Assembly: GCA_933822405.4 (NCBI GenBank)
Contig: CAKOGP040000935.1
Span: 1 to 36,595, forward strand
Direction of reading: 5' to 3'
DNA length: 36,595 nucleotides
DNA from: Cylindrotheca closterium
Lineage: Eukaryota > Bacillariophyta > Bacillariophyceae > Bacillariales > Bacillariaceae
The notes under the pieces are model-generated. The model made no database searches. It saw only the letters and a list, made by a program, of their open reading frames with translations, and was not told the DNA's origin. This document shows positions 1-7,042 of the stretch, piece after piece. Made by a program: the position numbers and the translations under genes. Each line of letters begins with the position of its first letter. Position 1 is the stretch's first letter.

Positions 1-80
1 TGGAACAAAAAGAAAAAACCGTTATTTTTAAAATATTTTTTTAATTTGAAAATTTGATAATCTTTTAAGTTAAAATCCAT
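1..80 (-). CDS. rpl10: L10-like ribosomal protein, 5' part (continues across the circular junction)
   Basis: This is the N-terminal part of the frame that ends at 36203. On the minus strand an ATG at 80-78 opens a frame that stays open to the window edge. If the 11 bases shared by the two window ends are merged, it continues without a stop into the 36203-36595 frame and gives a 153-residue protein. If the ends are simply butted together, the frame meets a stop codon within about 25 bases. That difference is the main evidence that the terminal redundancy is an assembly overlap on a circle. The joined N-terminus reads as a short basic leader followed by a hydrophobic strand, as in the L10 family. 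Confidence 0.55.
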   Translation of the reverse strand, partial: MDFNLKDYQIFKLKKYFKNNGFFFLF

Positions 81-121
81 GAATTTATATACCCAATATT
101 ATATTTGAAAACAATTCGAAT

Positions 122-193
122 AGGCCTAGTAGGATTCGAACCTACGACAAAACCGTTATGAGCAGTACGTTCTACCAACTGAACTATAGGCCT
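122..193 (-). tRNA. trnI(cau): tRNA-Ile(CAU), or an elongator Met tRNA
   Basis: This is a full cloverleaf with acceptor AGGCCTA/TAGGCCT, a GTTC D-stem, anticodon loop CTCATAA and T-arm GTAGG-TTCGAAT-CCTAC. It is one of three CAU tRNAs here. Its anticodon stem and T-arm resemble the lysidine-type Ile(CAU) tRNA known from plant mitochondria, so I favour Ile, which would read AUA. That choice is inference; the CAU anticodon is certain. Confidence 0.8.
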
Positions 194-229
194 TAAAATT
201 AATAAACAATTTATTAAGAACGTTTTTCT

Positions 230-355
230 ATGAGAATTAGTATAGGGCAAATTGTAATAGTAGTTTTAATAATCTTTCTTTTGTTTGGCGATATTCAAAA
301 GCTAAAAACTACATTAAGAAAATTGATAAGTAAATTTAATAAATTTTTAAAATAA
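230..355 (+). CDS. tatA: TatA, Tat translocase pore-forming subunit (41 residues)
   Basis: This very short ORF (ATG at 230, TAA at 353-355) encodes one hydrophobic helix and a basic amphipathic helix. The N-terminus reads MRISIGQIVI, followed by a hydrophobic stretch to about residue 19. Then comes the hallmark Phe-Gly hinge (LLFGD, residues 17-21) and a Lys/Arg-rich tail that ends FNKFLK. This is the TatA layout: a polar Gln near the N-terminus of the transmembrane segment, the FG hinge, then the amphipathic helix. Bacterial TatA is usually 60-90 residues, so this copy keeps only the essential core. TatA multimerises with TatC to move folded proteins across a membrane. The location 90 bases upstream of tatC on the same strand strongly supports the call, although trnW lies between them on the opposite strand. 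Confidence 0.8.
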   Translation: MRISIGQIVIVVLIIFLLFGDIQKLKTTLRKLISKFNKFLK

Positions 356-361
356 AAATAC

Positions 362-433
362 AGGAAAAGAGGGATTTGAACCCCCGCCCTTCGGTTTTGG
401 AGACCGCTGCTCTGCCGACTGAGCTATTTTCCT
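362..433 (-). tRNA. trnW(cca): tRNA-Trp(CCA)
   Basis: The cloverleaf has acceptor AGGAAAA/TTTTCCT and anticodon loop CTCCAAA. It is the only Trp tRNA, and its CCA anticodon reads UGG only, which fits UGA being a stop. It lies antisense between tatA and tatC. Confidence 0.93.
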
Positions 434-445
434 TTCAAATTAAAA

Positions 446-1159
446 ATGATTTTTTATTATAAATATTATGTTGAAATCAAAAATAGATGTTTTTTACTTT
501 TAACTTGTTGGTTTTCTACTTTGCTGATTTGCTATTTCTACAAAGAAGCAATATTGTTTGTAGTAATAAATTCAAGTAATTATGCAGAGCAATATTTCAT
601 TTTTACTGATATTAGCGAGATCTTTTATGTCTACCTGCAATTAACATTTTTTGTTTCAAACCAAATTACCTTATTAATGTTACTTTATCATACTCTTGTA
701 TTTTTATCATCAGGTTTATACAAGTCTGAATATAAAAAGTTGCAATTTGCTTTTCAAATTTATATTTTTTCTTGGGTAAGCTCCATTATTTTGCTGAACA
801 AAATAATTATACCTGTAAGTTGGGAGTTTTTCTTAAGTTTTCAAAAAACAGAAAGTATTGCATTCTTTTTCGAAGCAAAAATTATAGAGTATTTGAATTA
901 CTTTACTAATTTATACTACATTTGCTTTTTAAATTGCCAACTTTTGGCAGTCATAACTTTATTATTAAACAATTATAGCAAAAATATGAACAGAATTAGG
1001 AGATTTAGAAAACTTTTTTATGTAATATTTGTAATTTTTTCAACGCTCACAACCCCACCAGATATTATTAGTCAAGTCTTAATGAGTGCTAGCTTAATCA
1101 CTTTTTATGAAATTTTACTTTTTTTAAATATTTTAAAGATTAGTAAGGTAACCAATTGA
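446..1159 (+). CDS. tatC: TatC, Sec-independent protein translocase subunit
   Basis: TatC (also called mttB or ymf16) is the polytopic receptor core of the twin-arginine translocase. It binds the signal peptide and works with TatA in the inner membrane. The 237 residues form about six hydrophobic segments. Family signatures are visible: an N-terminal VEIKNR (residues 9-14) matching the cytoplasmic ELR-R motif, GLYKSE (90-95) with the conserved Glu95, and TPPDIISQ (203-210) before the last helices. Sequence between motifs is divergent, as is usual for mitochondrial copies. The gene starts 13 bases after trnW. Its 3' end overlaps the convergent nad1 by 20 bases. It stops at TGA; read-through would add only six codons before a TAG. 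Confidence 0.92.
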   Translation: MIFYYKYYVEIKNRCFLLLTCWFSTLLICYFYKEAILFVVINSSNYAEQYFIFTDISEIFYVYLQLTFFVSNQITLLMLLYHTLVFLSSGLYKSEYKKLQFAFQIYIFSWVSSIILLNKIIIPVSWEFFLSFQKTESIAFFFEAKIIEYLNYFTNLYYICFLNCQLLAVITLLLNNYSKNMNRIRRFRKLFYVIFVIFSTLTTPPDIISQVLMSASLITFYEILLFLNILKISKVTN

Positions 1160-2129
1160 AACTCACAAGAATTCCAATAGTTAACATTAAATAACCAATC
1201 GCAAATGGTAAGAAACATTTCCAACCTAAATACATTAATTGATCGTATCGATACCGTGGCAATGTTGCTCGAGTTAAAATAAAAAAGACTACTCCCAAAG
1301 CTACTTTAAGTGAGAACCACAAACTTCCTGGAATTAAAGATAATGGAAGAATGTCTATGATAGGTAACCAACCTCCTAAAAATAGGATTGCCGATAAAGA
1401 ACTCATCAATAACATATTCGAATATTCACTTAAAAAGAATAAGGCGAAAGTCATCGCAGAATATTCTACGTTATAACCAGAAACTAGTTCAGCTTCTGCT
1501 TCAGGTAAGTCAAAAGGGTGCCGATTTGTTTCTGCTAACATCGAAATGTAAAACATTACAAACAATGGAAACAAAGGTACGATCAGCCAAACTTCTTGTT
1601 GGGCAAGAATAATACGACTTAAATTTAACGAGCCTACGCAAACTGCTATGCTTAGAATGATAAAACCAATTGAAATTTCGTAAGAAATCATTTGAGCCGC
1701 TGATCGTAGAGCCCCTAAAAATGCATATTTTGAGTTACTAGACCAACCTGCTAAAATGATACCATAAACATTTAGAGATGAAAGTGCAAACAAATATAAA
1801 ATACCCAAATTAATATCAGCAAAAACAACTTTGTGAGTGAAAGGAATCACAGCCCACGACACAACACTCAGCAAAAACGAAAGAATTGGAGCTAATAGAA
1901 AAACACCAATATTCGAATTACTGGGTAAAGTGGTTTCTTTAACGAATAACTTCAAACCATCAGCTAAAGCTTGTAATAAACCAATGAAACCAATCACGTT
2001 AGGTCCTCGTCGCCTTTGAATTGCTCCCATTATTTTACGCTCAGCTACTGTGAAATATGCAACCGCTAGCAATACTGGGATAGTAATACTCAGAATTTTT
2101 AATAAAGAAATTATTATTGAATAGATCAT
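1140..2129 (-). CDS. nad1: NADH dehydrogenase subunit 1
   Basis: This is the membrane-arm subunit of complex I that forms part of the quinone-binding site at the junction with the peripheral arm. The 329-residue product has the expected length and eight or so hydrophobic segments. Diagnostic motifs are [16 protein letters not shown] near residue 29 and the acidic loop [17 protein letters not shown] in the middle of the protein. It starts at ATG 2129 and ends at TAA 1142-1140. The last 20 bases overlap tatC on the other strand. Upstream on the same strand come trnC, trnS, trnG and rpl5, so it is probably part of the long leftward transcript, released by tRNA processing. Confidence 0.98.
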   Translation of the reverse strand: MIYSIIISLLKILSITIPVLLAVAYFTVAERKIMGAIQRRRGPNVIGFIGLLQALADGLKLFVKETTLPSNSNIGVFLLAPILSFLLSVVSWAVIPFTHKVVFADINLGILYLFALSSLNVYGIILAGWSSNSKYAFLGALRSAAQMISYEISIGFIILSIAVCVGSLNLSRIILAQQEVWLIVPLFPLFVMFYISMLAETNRHPFDLPEAEAELVSGYNVEYSAMTFALFFLSEYSNMLLMSSLSAILFLGGWLPIIDILPLSLIPGSLWFSLKVALGVVFFILTRATLPRYRYDQLMYLGWKCFLPFAIGYLMLTIGILVSFNWLPY

Positions 2130-2134
2130 CTGAC

Positions 2135-2205
2135 AGGCTAAAACCGGACTTGAACCAGTATTTTAAGATTTGCAATCTCGCACATTACCATTATGTTATT
2201 TAGCC
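2135..2205 (-). tRNA. trnC(gca): tRNA-Cys(GCA)
   Basis: Acceptor GGCTAAA/TTTAGCC, anticodon loop TTGCAAA and T-arm ACTGG-TTCAAGT-CCGGT form a normal cloverleaf. It lies five bases upstream of the nad1 start. Confidence 0.92.
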
Positions 2206-2211
2206 TTAAAT

Positions 2212-2297
2212 AGGACAGAGTGGGATTCGAACCCACGGTATCTATTAAATACAACAGTTTTCAAAACTATCGCCTTAAACCGCTCGGCCATCCATCC
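2212..2297 (-). tRNA. trnS(uga): tRNA-Ser(UGA)
   Basis: This is a class II tRNA with a long variable arm. The acceptor is GGATGGA/TCTGTCC, the anticodon region TTTTGAAAA contains TGA, and the T-arm is GTGGG-TTCGAAT-CCCAC. It reads UCN codons. Confidence 0.92.
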
Positions 2298-2318
2298 AAA
2301 AAATAATTTAATACTATC

Positions 2319-2391
2319 AGCAACTGAAGGGATTTGAACCCTTAGCTTTAACCTTGGCAAGGTTACACTCTACCAATTGAGTTACAGTTGC
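2319..2391 (-). tRNA. trnG(gcc): tRNA-Gly(GCC)
   Basis: Acceptor GCAACTG/CAGTTGC, anticodon loop TGCCAAG and a normal T-arm. It is the only glycine tRNA I found; no UCC isoacceptor for GGA and GGG is visible. It ends one base from the rpl5 stop codon. Confidence 0.93.
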
Positions 2392-2392
2392 A

Positions 2393-2932
2393 TTACGCAC
2401 TAAGAGGTAGCTTAAATGAATTAAGTAAATATAATAATTCTTTCTTTGATCTTGCATTAGTCACAAAAGTCACATTTAACGGAGGCAAGTTGGAAAACAA
2501 ATAGAATTGTTTTTCAAGCTCTTTAAAACTGATAAGATCAATTAATGTGAAAGAAAGACTAGTCCTATTTAACTTTTTTGCAACATGAATTCCTCTAAAA
2601 TCTCTTAAATTTGGAAATACATCTATTAGAAGCTTAAACGTAAAATCATACATTTTATTTTTTTTCAAAACAACCATACAGCCAACTGGGTTTCCTTTTC
2701 TAATTTTAAGAAGAATATTTGCTCGTTTTGACTTCGTAAGAACGCCTTTTTGACCAGTAATTAATTCTAAAGAAAGCAGTGAAACGGAAAGGTTTCTAAT
2801 ATCAAAATTTTTACACCCAAAGTTCAAAACAATTTTTTTTAACTGAGGTATGTCTTCAATACGGTTATAAAAGAATTTGTTTAGCAAATCGTACCTAATA
2901 ACTTTTTTATAATAATTTTCTAAGATATTCAT
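2393..2932 (-). CDS. rpl5: Ribosomal protein uL5
   Basis: This large-subunit protein sits in the central protuberance. At 179 residues it has the normal length. The family pattern is clear: an early IPQLKKIVLNFG segment, LELITGQKGVLTKSKRA near residues 55-70, IRKGNPVGCMV, and FPNLRDFRGI in the C-terminal half. The start is ATG 2932 and the stop TAA is at 2395-2393. It follows rpl14 by 19 bases, which preserves the rpl14-rpl5 order of the bacterial spc operon (rpl24 is absent). Co-transcription with rpl14 upstream and trnG downstream is likely. Confidence 0.95.
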   Translation of the reverse strand: MNILENYYKKVIRYDLLNKFFYNRIEDIPQLKKIVLNFGCKNFDIRNLSVSLLSLELITGQKGVLTKSKRANILLKIRKGNPVGCMVVLKKNKMYDFTFKLLIDVFPNLRDFRGIHVAKKLNRTSLSFTLIDLISFKELEKQFYLFSNLPPLNVTFVTNARSKKELLYLLNSFKLPLSA

Positions 2933-2951
2933 AATTTTTCTTAATTGTGAT

Positions 2952-3332
2952 TTAAATTAAACCAATCGATAGGCTTACGAATTTCATGAATTTTGTTTTT
3001 TTTAATATCTTAGGGATAGGTCCTAAAATCCGTGTACCAATTGGGTTTCCTTGCTTGTTGATTAAAGCAACGGCATTTTCCTGCAAGAAGAAAGATGAAC
3101 CATCTTTTTTTCGATATTTCTTCTTGGTTCGAACGACTAAAGCTCTAAAAACTTCTCCTTTTGAAACTTTAGATGTTTTTTTAGATTTGTTCCGTAGCTG
3201 TTGAACAGAAACTACAACAATATCACCTAATTTAGCATAACGTTTTTTAAAACCTCCCAAAACTTTAATACATTTAACTGTTTTTGCTCCTGAATTATCT
3301 GCTACTTTTAAAATAGTTTGTTGTTGGATCAT
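2952..3332 (-). CDS. rpl14: Ribosomal protein uL14
   Basis: uL14 is a large-subunit protein at the subunit interface. The 126-residue product matches the family length of about 122. It begins MIQQQTILKVADNSGAK, includes IKVLGG, and has the GDIVVVSVQQ strand and the C-terminal GTRILGPI segment. The ATG is at 3332 and the stop at 2954-2952. It lies just upstream of rpl5 on the same strand, as in bacteria. trnR(UCG) lies immediately upstream on the opposite strand, so the leftward transcript must cross an antisense tRNA between rps7 and rpl14. Confidence 0.97.
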   Translation of the reverse strand: MIQQQTILKVADNSGAKTVKCIKVLGGFKKRYAKLGDIVVVSVQQLRNKSKKTSKVSKGEVFRALVVRTKKKYRKKDGSSFFLQENAVALINKQGNPIGTRILGPIPKILKKTKFMKFVSLSIGLI

Positions 3333-3349
3333 TTTACTTTTAAAAATTT

Positions 3350-3423
3350 GCGTTTATAGCTCAATTGGATAGAGCGTTGGATTTCGGTCCCAAAGGTTAT
3401 AGGTTCAACTCCTATTAAACGTA
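3350..3423 (+). tRNA. trnR(ucg): tRNA-Arg(UCG)
   Basis: Acceptor GCGTTTA/TAAACGT, D-stem GCTC/GAGC, anticodon loop TTTCGGT and T-arm ATAGG-TTCAACT-CCTAT. It is a lone plus-strand gene inside a long minus-strand block, 17 bases from the rpl14 start. Confidence 0.9.
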
Positions 3424-3436
3424 ACACGTTTTTACT

Positions 3437-3901
3437 TTACCATCGGAACTTCGACAAATATCGTTTATTAATTAAGATTTGTCGCTGAACTTCATTCTTC
3501 TGATCAATTGATTGACCTTTTAAAGCTGAAGCTGTCAAAATTTCAGTAGCTAATTTCTTATACAAAAAATCAGAATTTTTACTCTTTACTGAAATTTCTG
3601 TCAGCAACTTTAAAGCAGTAGTGACTCTTAACGAATCACTAATAATAAACGAGGGTATAGTTTTGATAGCCTTCCGCTTTCCTTTTTTTACTGCTTGTTC
3701 GTTTACTTTAAAAGCAGAAGCCGAGTTTACTATTGCTGAATGAAGTAAGGTTTTAAAGTTGTTATCAGTTGATTTCTGCAATGATTTCAATGATTTTAAT
3801 AAAATTTTCTCTCCGGTTGTTTTTCTTCCACTTTTCATTAAAGTGTTGACAATTTTTCTTTTTAAATACGATGTTTTATTTTTTTTTAACGATTTAATCA
3901 T
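3437..3901 (-). CDS. rps7: Ribosomal protein uS7
   Basis: uS7 nucleates the head of the small subunit. The product is 154 residues, close to the bacterial 156. Recognisable segments are [16 protein letters not shown] near the N-terminus, [19 protein letters not shown] in the middle, a basic [12 protein letters not shown] stretch, and the C-terminal [16 protein letters not shown] helix. Its ATG overlaps the rps12 stop in an ATGA arrangement (four shared bases), the classic rps12-rps7 coupling of the bacterial str operon. Translation of the two is therefore probably coupled. Confidence 0.95.
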   Translation of the reverse strand: MIKSLKKNKTSYLKRKIVNTLMKSGRKTTGEKILLKSLKSLQKSTDNNFKTLLHSAIVNSASAFKVNEQAVKKGKRKAIKTIPSFIISDSLRVTTALKLLTEISVKSKNSDFLYKKLATEILTASALKGQSIDQKNEVQRQILINKRYLSKFRW

Positions 3902-4284
3902 AAATAGTTTTTAACTTTTTTTGTTCCGTATTTAGATCGCGATGTTTTTCTCGAAGCTAAACCTGCAAAGTCTAACTTACCTCGAACTAAATGATATTTG
4001 ATTCCAGGTAAATCTTTAACCCTACCACCTCGTATAATCACAGTAGAATACGCTTGTAAATTGTGACCTTCACCTGGTATATAAGCATACACCATTTTAT
4101 CATTACTTAACCGTAATTTTACAATCTTTCGAAGAGCAGAATTTGGTTTTTTAGGAGTCCGTAAAACTAACTTTGTACAAATTCCTTTTCGTTGTGGGCA
4201 TTTATCTAACGCAGGTACTTTATTTAATTTTCTTTTCTTTTTTCGACTTTTTTGTTTCTTACAAAGTTGATTTAATGTAACCAT
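3898..4284 (-). CDS. rps12: Ribosomal protein uS12
   Basis: This decoding-centre protein of the small subunit is 128 residues long. It carries the near-invariant [28 protein letters not shown] and [19 protein letters not shown] stretches. The start is ATG 4284, directly upstream of trnL(UAG). It ends in TGA (3900-3898), which overlaps the rps7 ATG. This is one of two TGA stops I noted in the window. Reading it as Trp would add only three further residues before the next stop. Confidence 0.98.
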   Translation of the reverse strand: MVTLNQLCKKQKSRKKKRKLNKVPALDKCPQRKGICTKLVLRTPKKPNSALRKIVKLRLSNDKMVYAYIPGEGHNLQAYSTVIIRGGRVKDLPGIKYHLVRGKLDFAGLASRKTSRSKYGTKKVKNYL

Positions 4285-4291
4285 ATAAAAT

Positions 4292-4374
4292 TACCAAAAA
4301 GGGGACTTGAACCCCTACTCTTAAAAAGAACTAGAACCTAAACCTAGCATGTCTACCAATTCCATCATTTTGGT
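4292..4374 (-). tRNA. trnL(uag): tRNA-Leu(UAG)
   Basis: Class II cloverleaf with acceptor ACCAAAA/TTTTGGT, anticodon loop TTTAGGT, a long variable arm and T-arm AGGGG-TTCAAGT-CCCCT. It reads CUN codons. It directly precedes rps12. Confidence 0.92.
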
Positions 4375-4380
4375 GCAAAA

Positions 4381-4463
4381 TACTCGTTACCGGACTTGAA
4401 CCGATACTCTAAAATAGAATCAGATTTTAAGTCTGACGTGTCTACCAATTCCACCAAACGAGC
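4381..4463 (-). tRNA. trnL(uaa): tRNA-Leu(UAA)
   Basis: Class II cloverleaf with acceptor GCTCGTT/AACGAGT, anticodon loop CTTAAAA and a long variable arm. It has no intron, unlike many plastid copies. Confidence 0.92.
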
Positions 4464-4474
4464 AAATAAAGTAT

Positions 4475-4547
4475 TGGAGATAATCGGACTCGAACCGATA
4501 ACTTCATGCTTGCAAAGCATACACTCTACCAATTGAGTTATACCCCC
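4475..4547 (-). tRNA. trnA(ugc): tRNA-Ala(UGC)
   Basis: Acceptor GGGGGTA/TATCTCC, D-stem ACTC/GAGT, anticodon loop TTTGCAA and T-arm ATCGG-TTCGAGT-CCGAT. Confidence 0.93.
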
Positions 4548-4568
4548 TTTCCCTCATTATTTGTTTTC

Positions 4569-4790
4569 TTACTTTTTTCTTTTGACAATTACATCATAAC
4601 TGAAAAGATTTGGTAGAAAAACAGAATTTAAACTCAGAGAATTTTCTTTAAAAAGTTTTTTTGTTCTGAACTTTAAAACAGTAATTATTTCAGGTAATAA
4701 CCTTAACGAAATAAATGCATAATAAAGTACTGCACTTAATAATGAACTAAATAAAACAACAGATAGAGTAGTAAAATCGAACTGCGGTAT
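4569..4790 (-). CDS. atp8: ATP synthase F0 subunit 8, started by AUA
   Basis: This is a membrane-anchored stator subunit of ATP synthase. The 73-residue frame begins (ATA)-PQFDFTTLSVV, which is the family's MPQLD-like signature. A hydrophobic segment follows (about residues 8-32), then LLPEIITVLKFR and a basic tail ending KRKK. An in-frame TAA lies only two codons upstream of the ATA (4796-4794), and the frame contains no ATG. Initiation at AUA is therefore the simplest reading, and it puts the Met exactly where the family has it. The stop TAA is at 4571-4569. It lies between trnN and trnA on the same strand. The short length and the lack of an ATG make it easy to miss. Confidence 0.87.
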   Translation of the reverse strand: MPQFDFTTLSVVLFSSLLSAVLYYAFISLRLLPEIITVLKFRTKKLFKENSLSLNSVFLPNLFSYDVIVKRKK

Positions 4791-4849
4791 TTCTTATAGC
4801 TACAATCTTTAACGTGATAAAAGCAGATAACAGCTGTGTTAAAAACATA

Positions 4850-4921
4850 CTCTTCAGGCAGGATTTGAACCAACGTCCAGGTGGTTAACAGCCACTTGCT
4901 CTACCACTGAGCTACTGAAGA
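4850..4921 (-). tRNA. trnN(guu): tRNA-Asn(GUU)
   Basis: Acceptor TCTTCAG/CTGAAGA, D-stem GCTC/GAGC, anticodon loop CTGTTAA and a normal T-arm. Confidence 0.92.
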
Positions 4922-5001
4922 ATTCATAAGCTTTTAAAATTGTGATAAATTTTTGAAGACTAGTTACCTACTTGCATGACCAACATCAGTTAGAAATAAG
5001 A

Positions 5002-5733
5002 TTATGACCTTTTAATATTCGCAACAATAGAATTCAAATTTAGGTAATGATTGAATACTGGGATAAAATTAGAATCCGCTGTATATAAAAATAATATTTG
5101 TAATGTCTTATAATTAATAGCGAGATGCTTCGGAGGCAAAGGCCAAAAATTAGACCGATCTAAATTTTTTTTCACCAATTGACGTGATTTTGGGTTTAGA
5201 GTTATTTCAATTAAATCATTTGGCTTTAAAATATAAGACTTAGTGGTTATAGGAATACTATTAACCAAAACATGCCCGTGCAAAATTAGTTGAGCAGAAC
5301 TTTTAAAACTAAGACAGAATTTAGACCTAACTAACACTGTATCTAATCTACTTTCAAAGAATTGTAAAGTTTGATACCTAAAGTCATTTATTCCATTTCT
5401 ATATTGTTTGGTTTGTATCGATTTAAGAATATGCGTTTTAAGATACTTTCTTTTTAGCCCACCGTAAAAGAGGCTAAACAGTTTCCGATCGTATAAATTG
5501 TTTCTAAACTTTTTTTGAAAAGAATTTCCCCTGCTTGCAAACTTTGAAATTGATGATTGAAACTGATCCTTTACTTGGAAACGTCGATAAAATTTTAATT
5601 GATTTTTTGAATATCTTTGAATGTTTTGCCATTTTTGCTTTTTAAATTTAAAAAGTTTTGGACGGTCTTGAATGTTTTTTCGTAACCGCAAAAACTGTTT
5701 GTAAAACGGTTTATTTCGTTTATTTGATTTCAT
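5002..5733 (-). CDS. rps4: Ribosomal protein uS4
   Basis: uS4 is a primary 16S-binding protein. The 243-residue product is somewhat longer than the usual 200 or so. The N-terminal 120 residues are very basic and divergent. The S4 RNA-binding domain is clear at about residues 128-178: SRLDTVLVRSKFC, then LILHGHVLVN and ILKPNDLIEI. It ends with TAA at 5004-5002. It follows rps2 by 22 bases, so rps8-rpl6-rps2-rps4 form one leftward cluster. The first ATG is used because the basic N-terminus starts directly from it. Confidence 0.93.
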   Translation of the reverse strand: MKSNKRNKPFYKQFLRLRKNIQDRPKLFKFKKQKWQNIQRYSKNQLKFYRRFQVKDQFQSSISKFASRGNSFQKKFRNNLYDRKLFSLFYGGLKRKYLKTHILKSIQTKQYRNGINDFRYQTLQFFESRLDTVLVRSKFCLSFKSSAQLILHGHVLVNSIPITTKSYILKPNDLIEITLNPKSRQLVKKNLDRSNFWPLPPKHLAINYKTLQILFLYTADSNFIPVFNHYLNLNSIVANIKRS

Positions 5734-5755
5734 ATCTGATTGAGATTAAACAAAA

Positions 5756-6421
5756 TTATCGATTTGATTTCTTTTGACCAGTTGGTTGTTTTAAAAAGGG
5801 CTTTCTATTTTGAATATCTGAAATTTTAAAAAGAAAGTTTAAACCAATAGAAAATAAATTTTTATCAGCAGTCAAACTTGAATTTTTGTGACTTAATTGC
5901 AAATCATACGAATAGGTTGACCAAGTTTTTTTTGAAAGATCTTCAGTCCTAAAATTTATGATAGGAAGTTTTGCAACAGCACATTCTTTATGAATTGCCT
6001 CTGATTTTTCATGCGCGACAACAACTACCAAATCTGGCTTTTGTGATAGTTTTGGCAATAAAGACTTGAATTTAACAGTCTTTTGTTTGTTAACTTGTTT
6101 GACACTCATCAAATTTTGATTTGATCTGTTTGAAATAAGGCCTTGAATATTCAGATCTTGAGGAAAGGCAACATGATTTGTAGTTCTATTAATTTTTGAC
6201 TCTAATTTTGTTGGTAGCCCTATGAAAAGAATCCGCCTACTCTTAGCGTGATATTGAAAAATAATTTGCAATGCTTTTTTCAAGTTAAACAGAGTCTCAT
6301 TTAAACTTAAATCTGTGACAAGATTCATATTATTGTTTTTTACTAATGATTGTTCATACGTTCTATGTTTCAATAAATGTAATTTTAAGATTTGTTTGAA
6401 TTCTAATTTCCTTAATTTCAT
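5756..6421 (-). CDS. rps2: Ribosomal protein uS2
   Basis: uS2 is a small-subunit protein needed late in assembly. The 221-residue frame is divergent but shows the family core. A leading segment places His and Tyr residues around HLLKHRTYEQS. Then come LKKALQIIFQYH with ILFIGLPTK (near residue 65), the PDLVVVVAHEKSEAIHKEC strand-helix unit (near residue 130), and LPIINFRTED, which parallels the family's P-I-x-D-T-x-x-D element. The position between rpl6 and rps4 fits stramenopile mitochondrial order. The identity rests on these motifs and on context. Confidence 0.82.
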   Translation of the reverse strand: MKLRKLEFKQILKLHLLKHRTYEQSLVKNNNMNLVTDLSLNETLFNLKKALQIIFQYHAKSRRILFIGLPTKLESKINRTTNHVAFPQDLNIQGLISNRSNQNLMSVKQVNKQKTVKFKSLLPKLSQKPDLVVVVAHEKSEAIHKECAVAKLPIINFRTEDLSKKTWSTYSYDLQLSHKNSSLTADKNLFSIGLNFLFKISDIQNRKPFLKQPTGQKKSNR

Positions 6422-6432
6422 TCTTTACCCGC

Positions 6433-7017
6433 TTAAATTTTTTTACCCTTTTTTAGTACAATCTTTTCTTGGTTATATAAAATTCCTTTTCCCTTGTAAG
6501 GCTCTGGCAGCTTACAACTTCGAATTTGAGCAGCTGTATGCGTTAATAAGTCAAACGAACAATTTCCAAACAAGAACAGTTTTGTAAATTTTTGGCAAAA
6601 AGAATTTAAATCATTTGGAATCTTAAAATAAACTAAGTGACTATAACCTAATTTTAAATAAATTTGATTTTGCAGCTTTTCGTGTGCAAACACTCGGTAA
6701 CCAACTCCAACAAGATTTAATTTGTTGTACAATGTATAACTAACTTCAATAATAGCTTGCTTTATTTTTGAAACGGTTGTGCCTTGAAGTTTTTTAGAAC
6801 TTTTCAAGCTACCAGTAGAAACATTCGAAAGAGGGATCTGAGTTACAACTATTAATTGAGAGTCCGAAATCAAAAAAATTTTAACATTTAGTTTAAGTGA
6901 TTTAGTTTGAAGCGGCCCTACAAAAGTTATTATATTTTTTTTATCGCAATATATGATACTTATATTTTTGGGTATCTTTACAGTATATCTTTTTTTTAAC
7001 TTTTTTAAATTAGACAT
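6433..7017 (-). CDS. rpl6: Ribosomal protein uL6
   Basis: uL6 binds near the sarcin-ricin region of the large subunit. The product is 194 residues. The N-terminal half is divergent but has the repeated beta-rich fold pattern. The C-terminal signature CKLPEPYKGKGILYNQE is the family's PEPYKGKGI element. NLVGVGYRVFAHEK in the middle matches the conserved G-V-G-Y stretch. It follows rps8 by 25 bases and precedes rps2. The rps8-rpl6 pair is a remnant of the bacterial spc operon. Confidence 0.93.
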   Translation of the reverse strand: MSNLKKLKKRYTVKIPKNISIIYCDKKNIITFVGPLQTKSLKLNVKIFLISDSQLIVVTQIPLSNVSTGSLKSSKKLQGTTVSKIKQAIIEVSYTLYNKLNLVGVGYRVFAHEKLQNQIYLKLGYSHLVYFKIPNDLNSFCQKFTKLFLFGNCSFDLLTHTAAQIRSCKLPEPYKGKGILYNQEKIVLKKGKKI

Positions 7018-7042
7018 TTTTCCGAATCAATATTGTAAGTTT

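Noticed and set aside
65..250. Minus-strand ORF of 61 residues.
   Set aside because: It runs through trnI(CAU), and its sequence is the translation of the tRNA.
4922..5001. Minus-strand sequence CATGCAAGTAGGTAACT resembles the 3' half of bacterial 5S rRNA.
   Set aside because: There is no matching 5' half (no GAAC-AAGTTAAGC-like block) on either side, and a permuted form would not fit in the 80 bases between rps4 and trnN. A few shared bases in AT-rich DNA are not enough. An Infernal search with the 5S and permuted mt-5S models would settle it.
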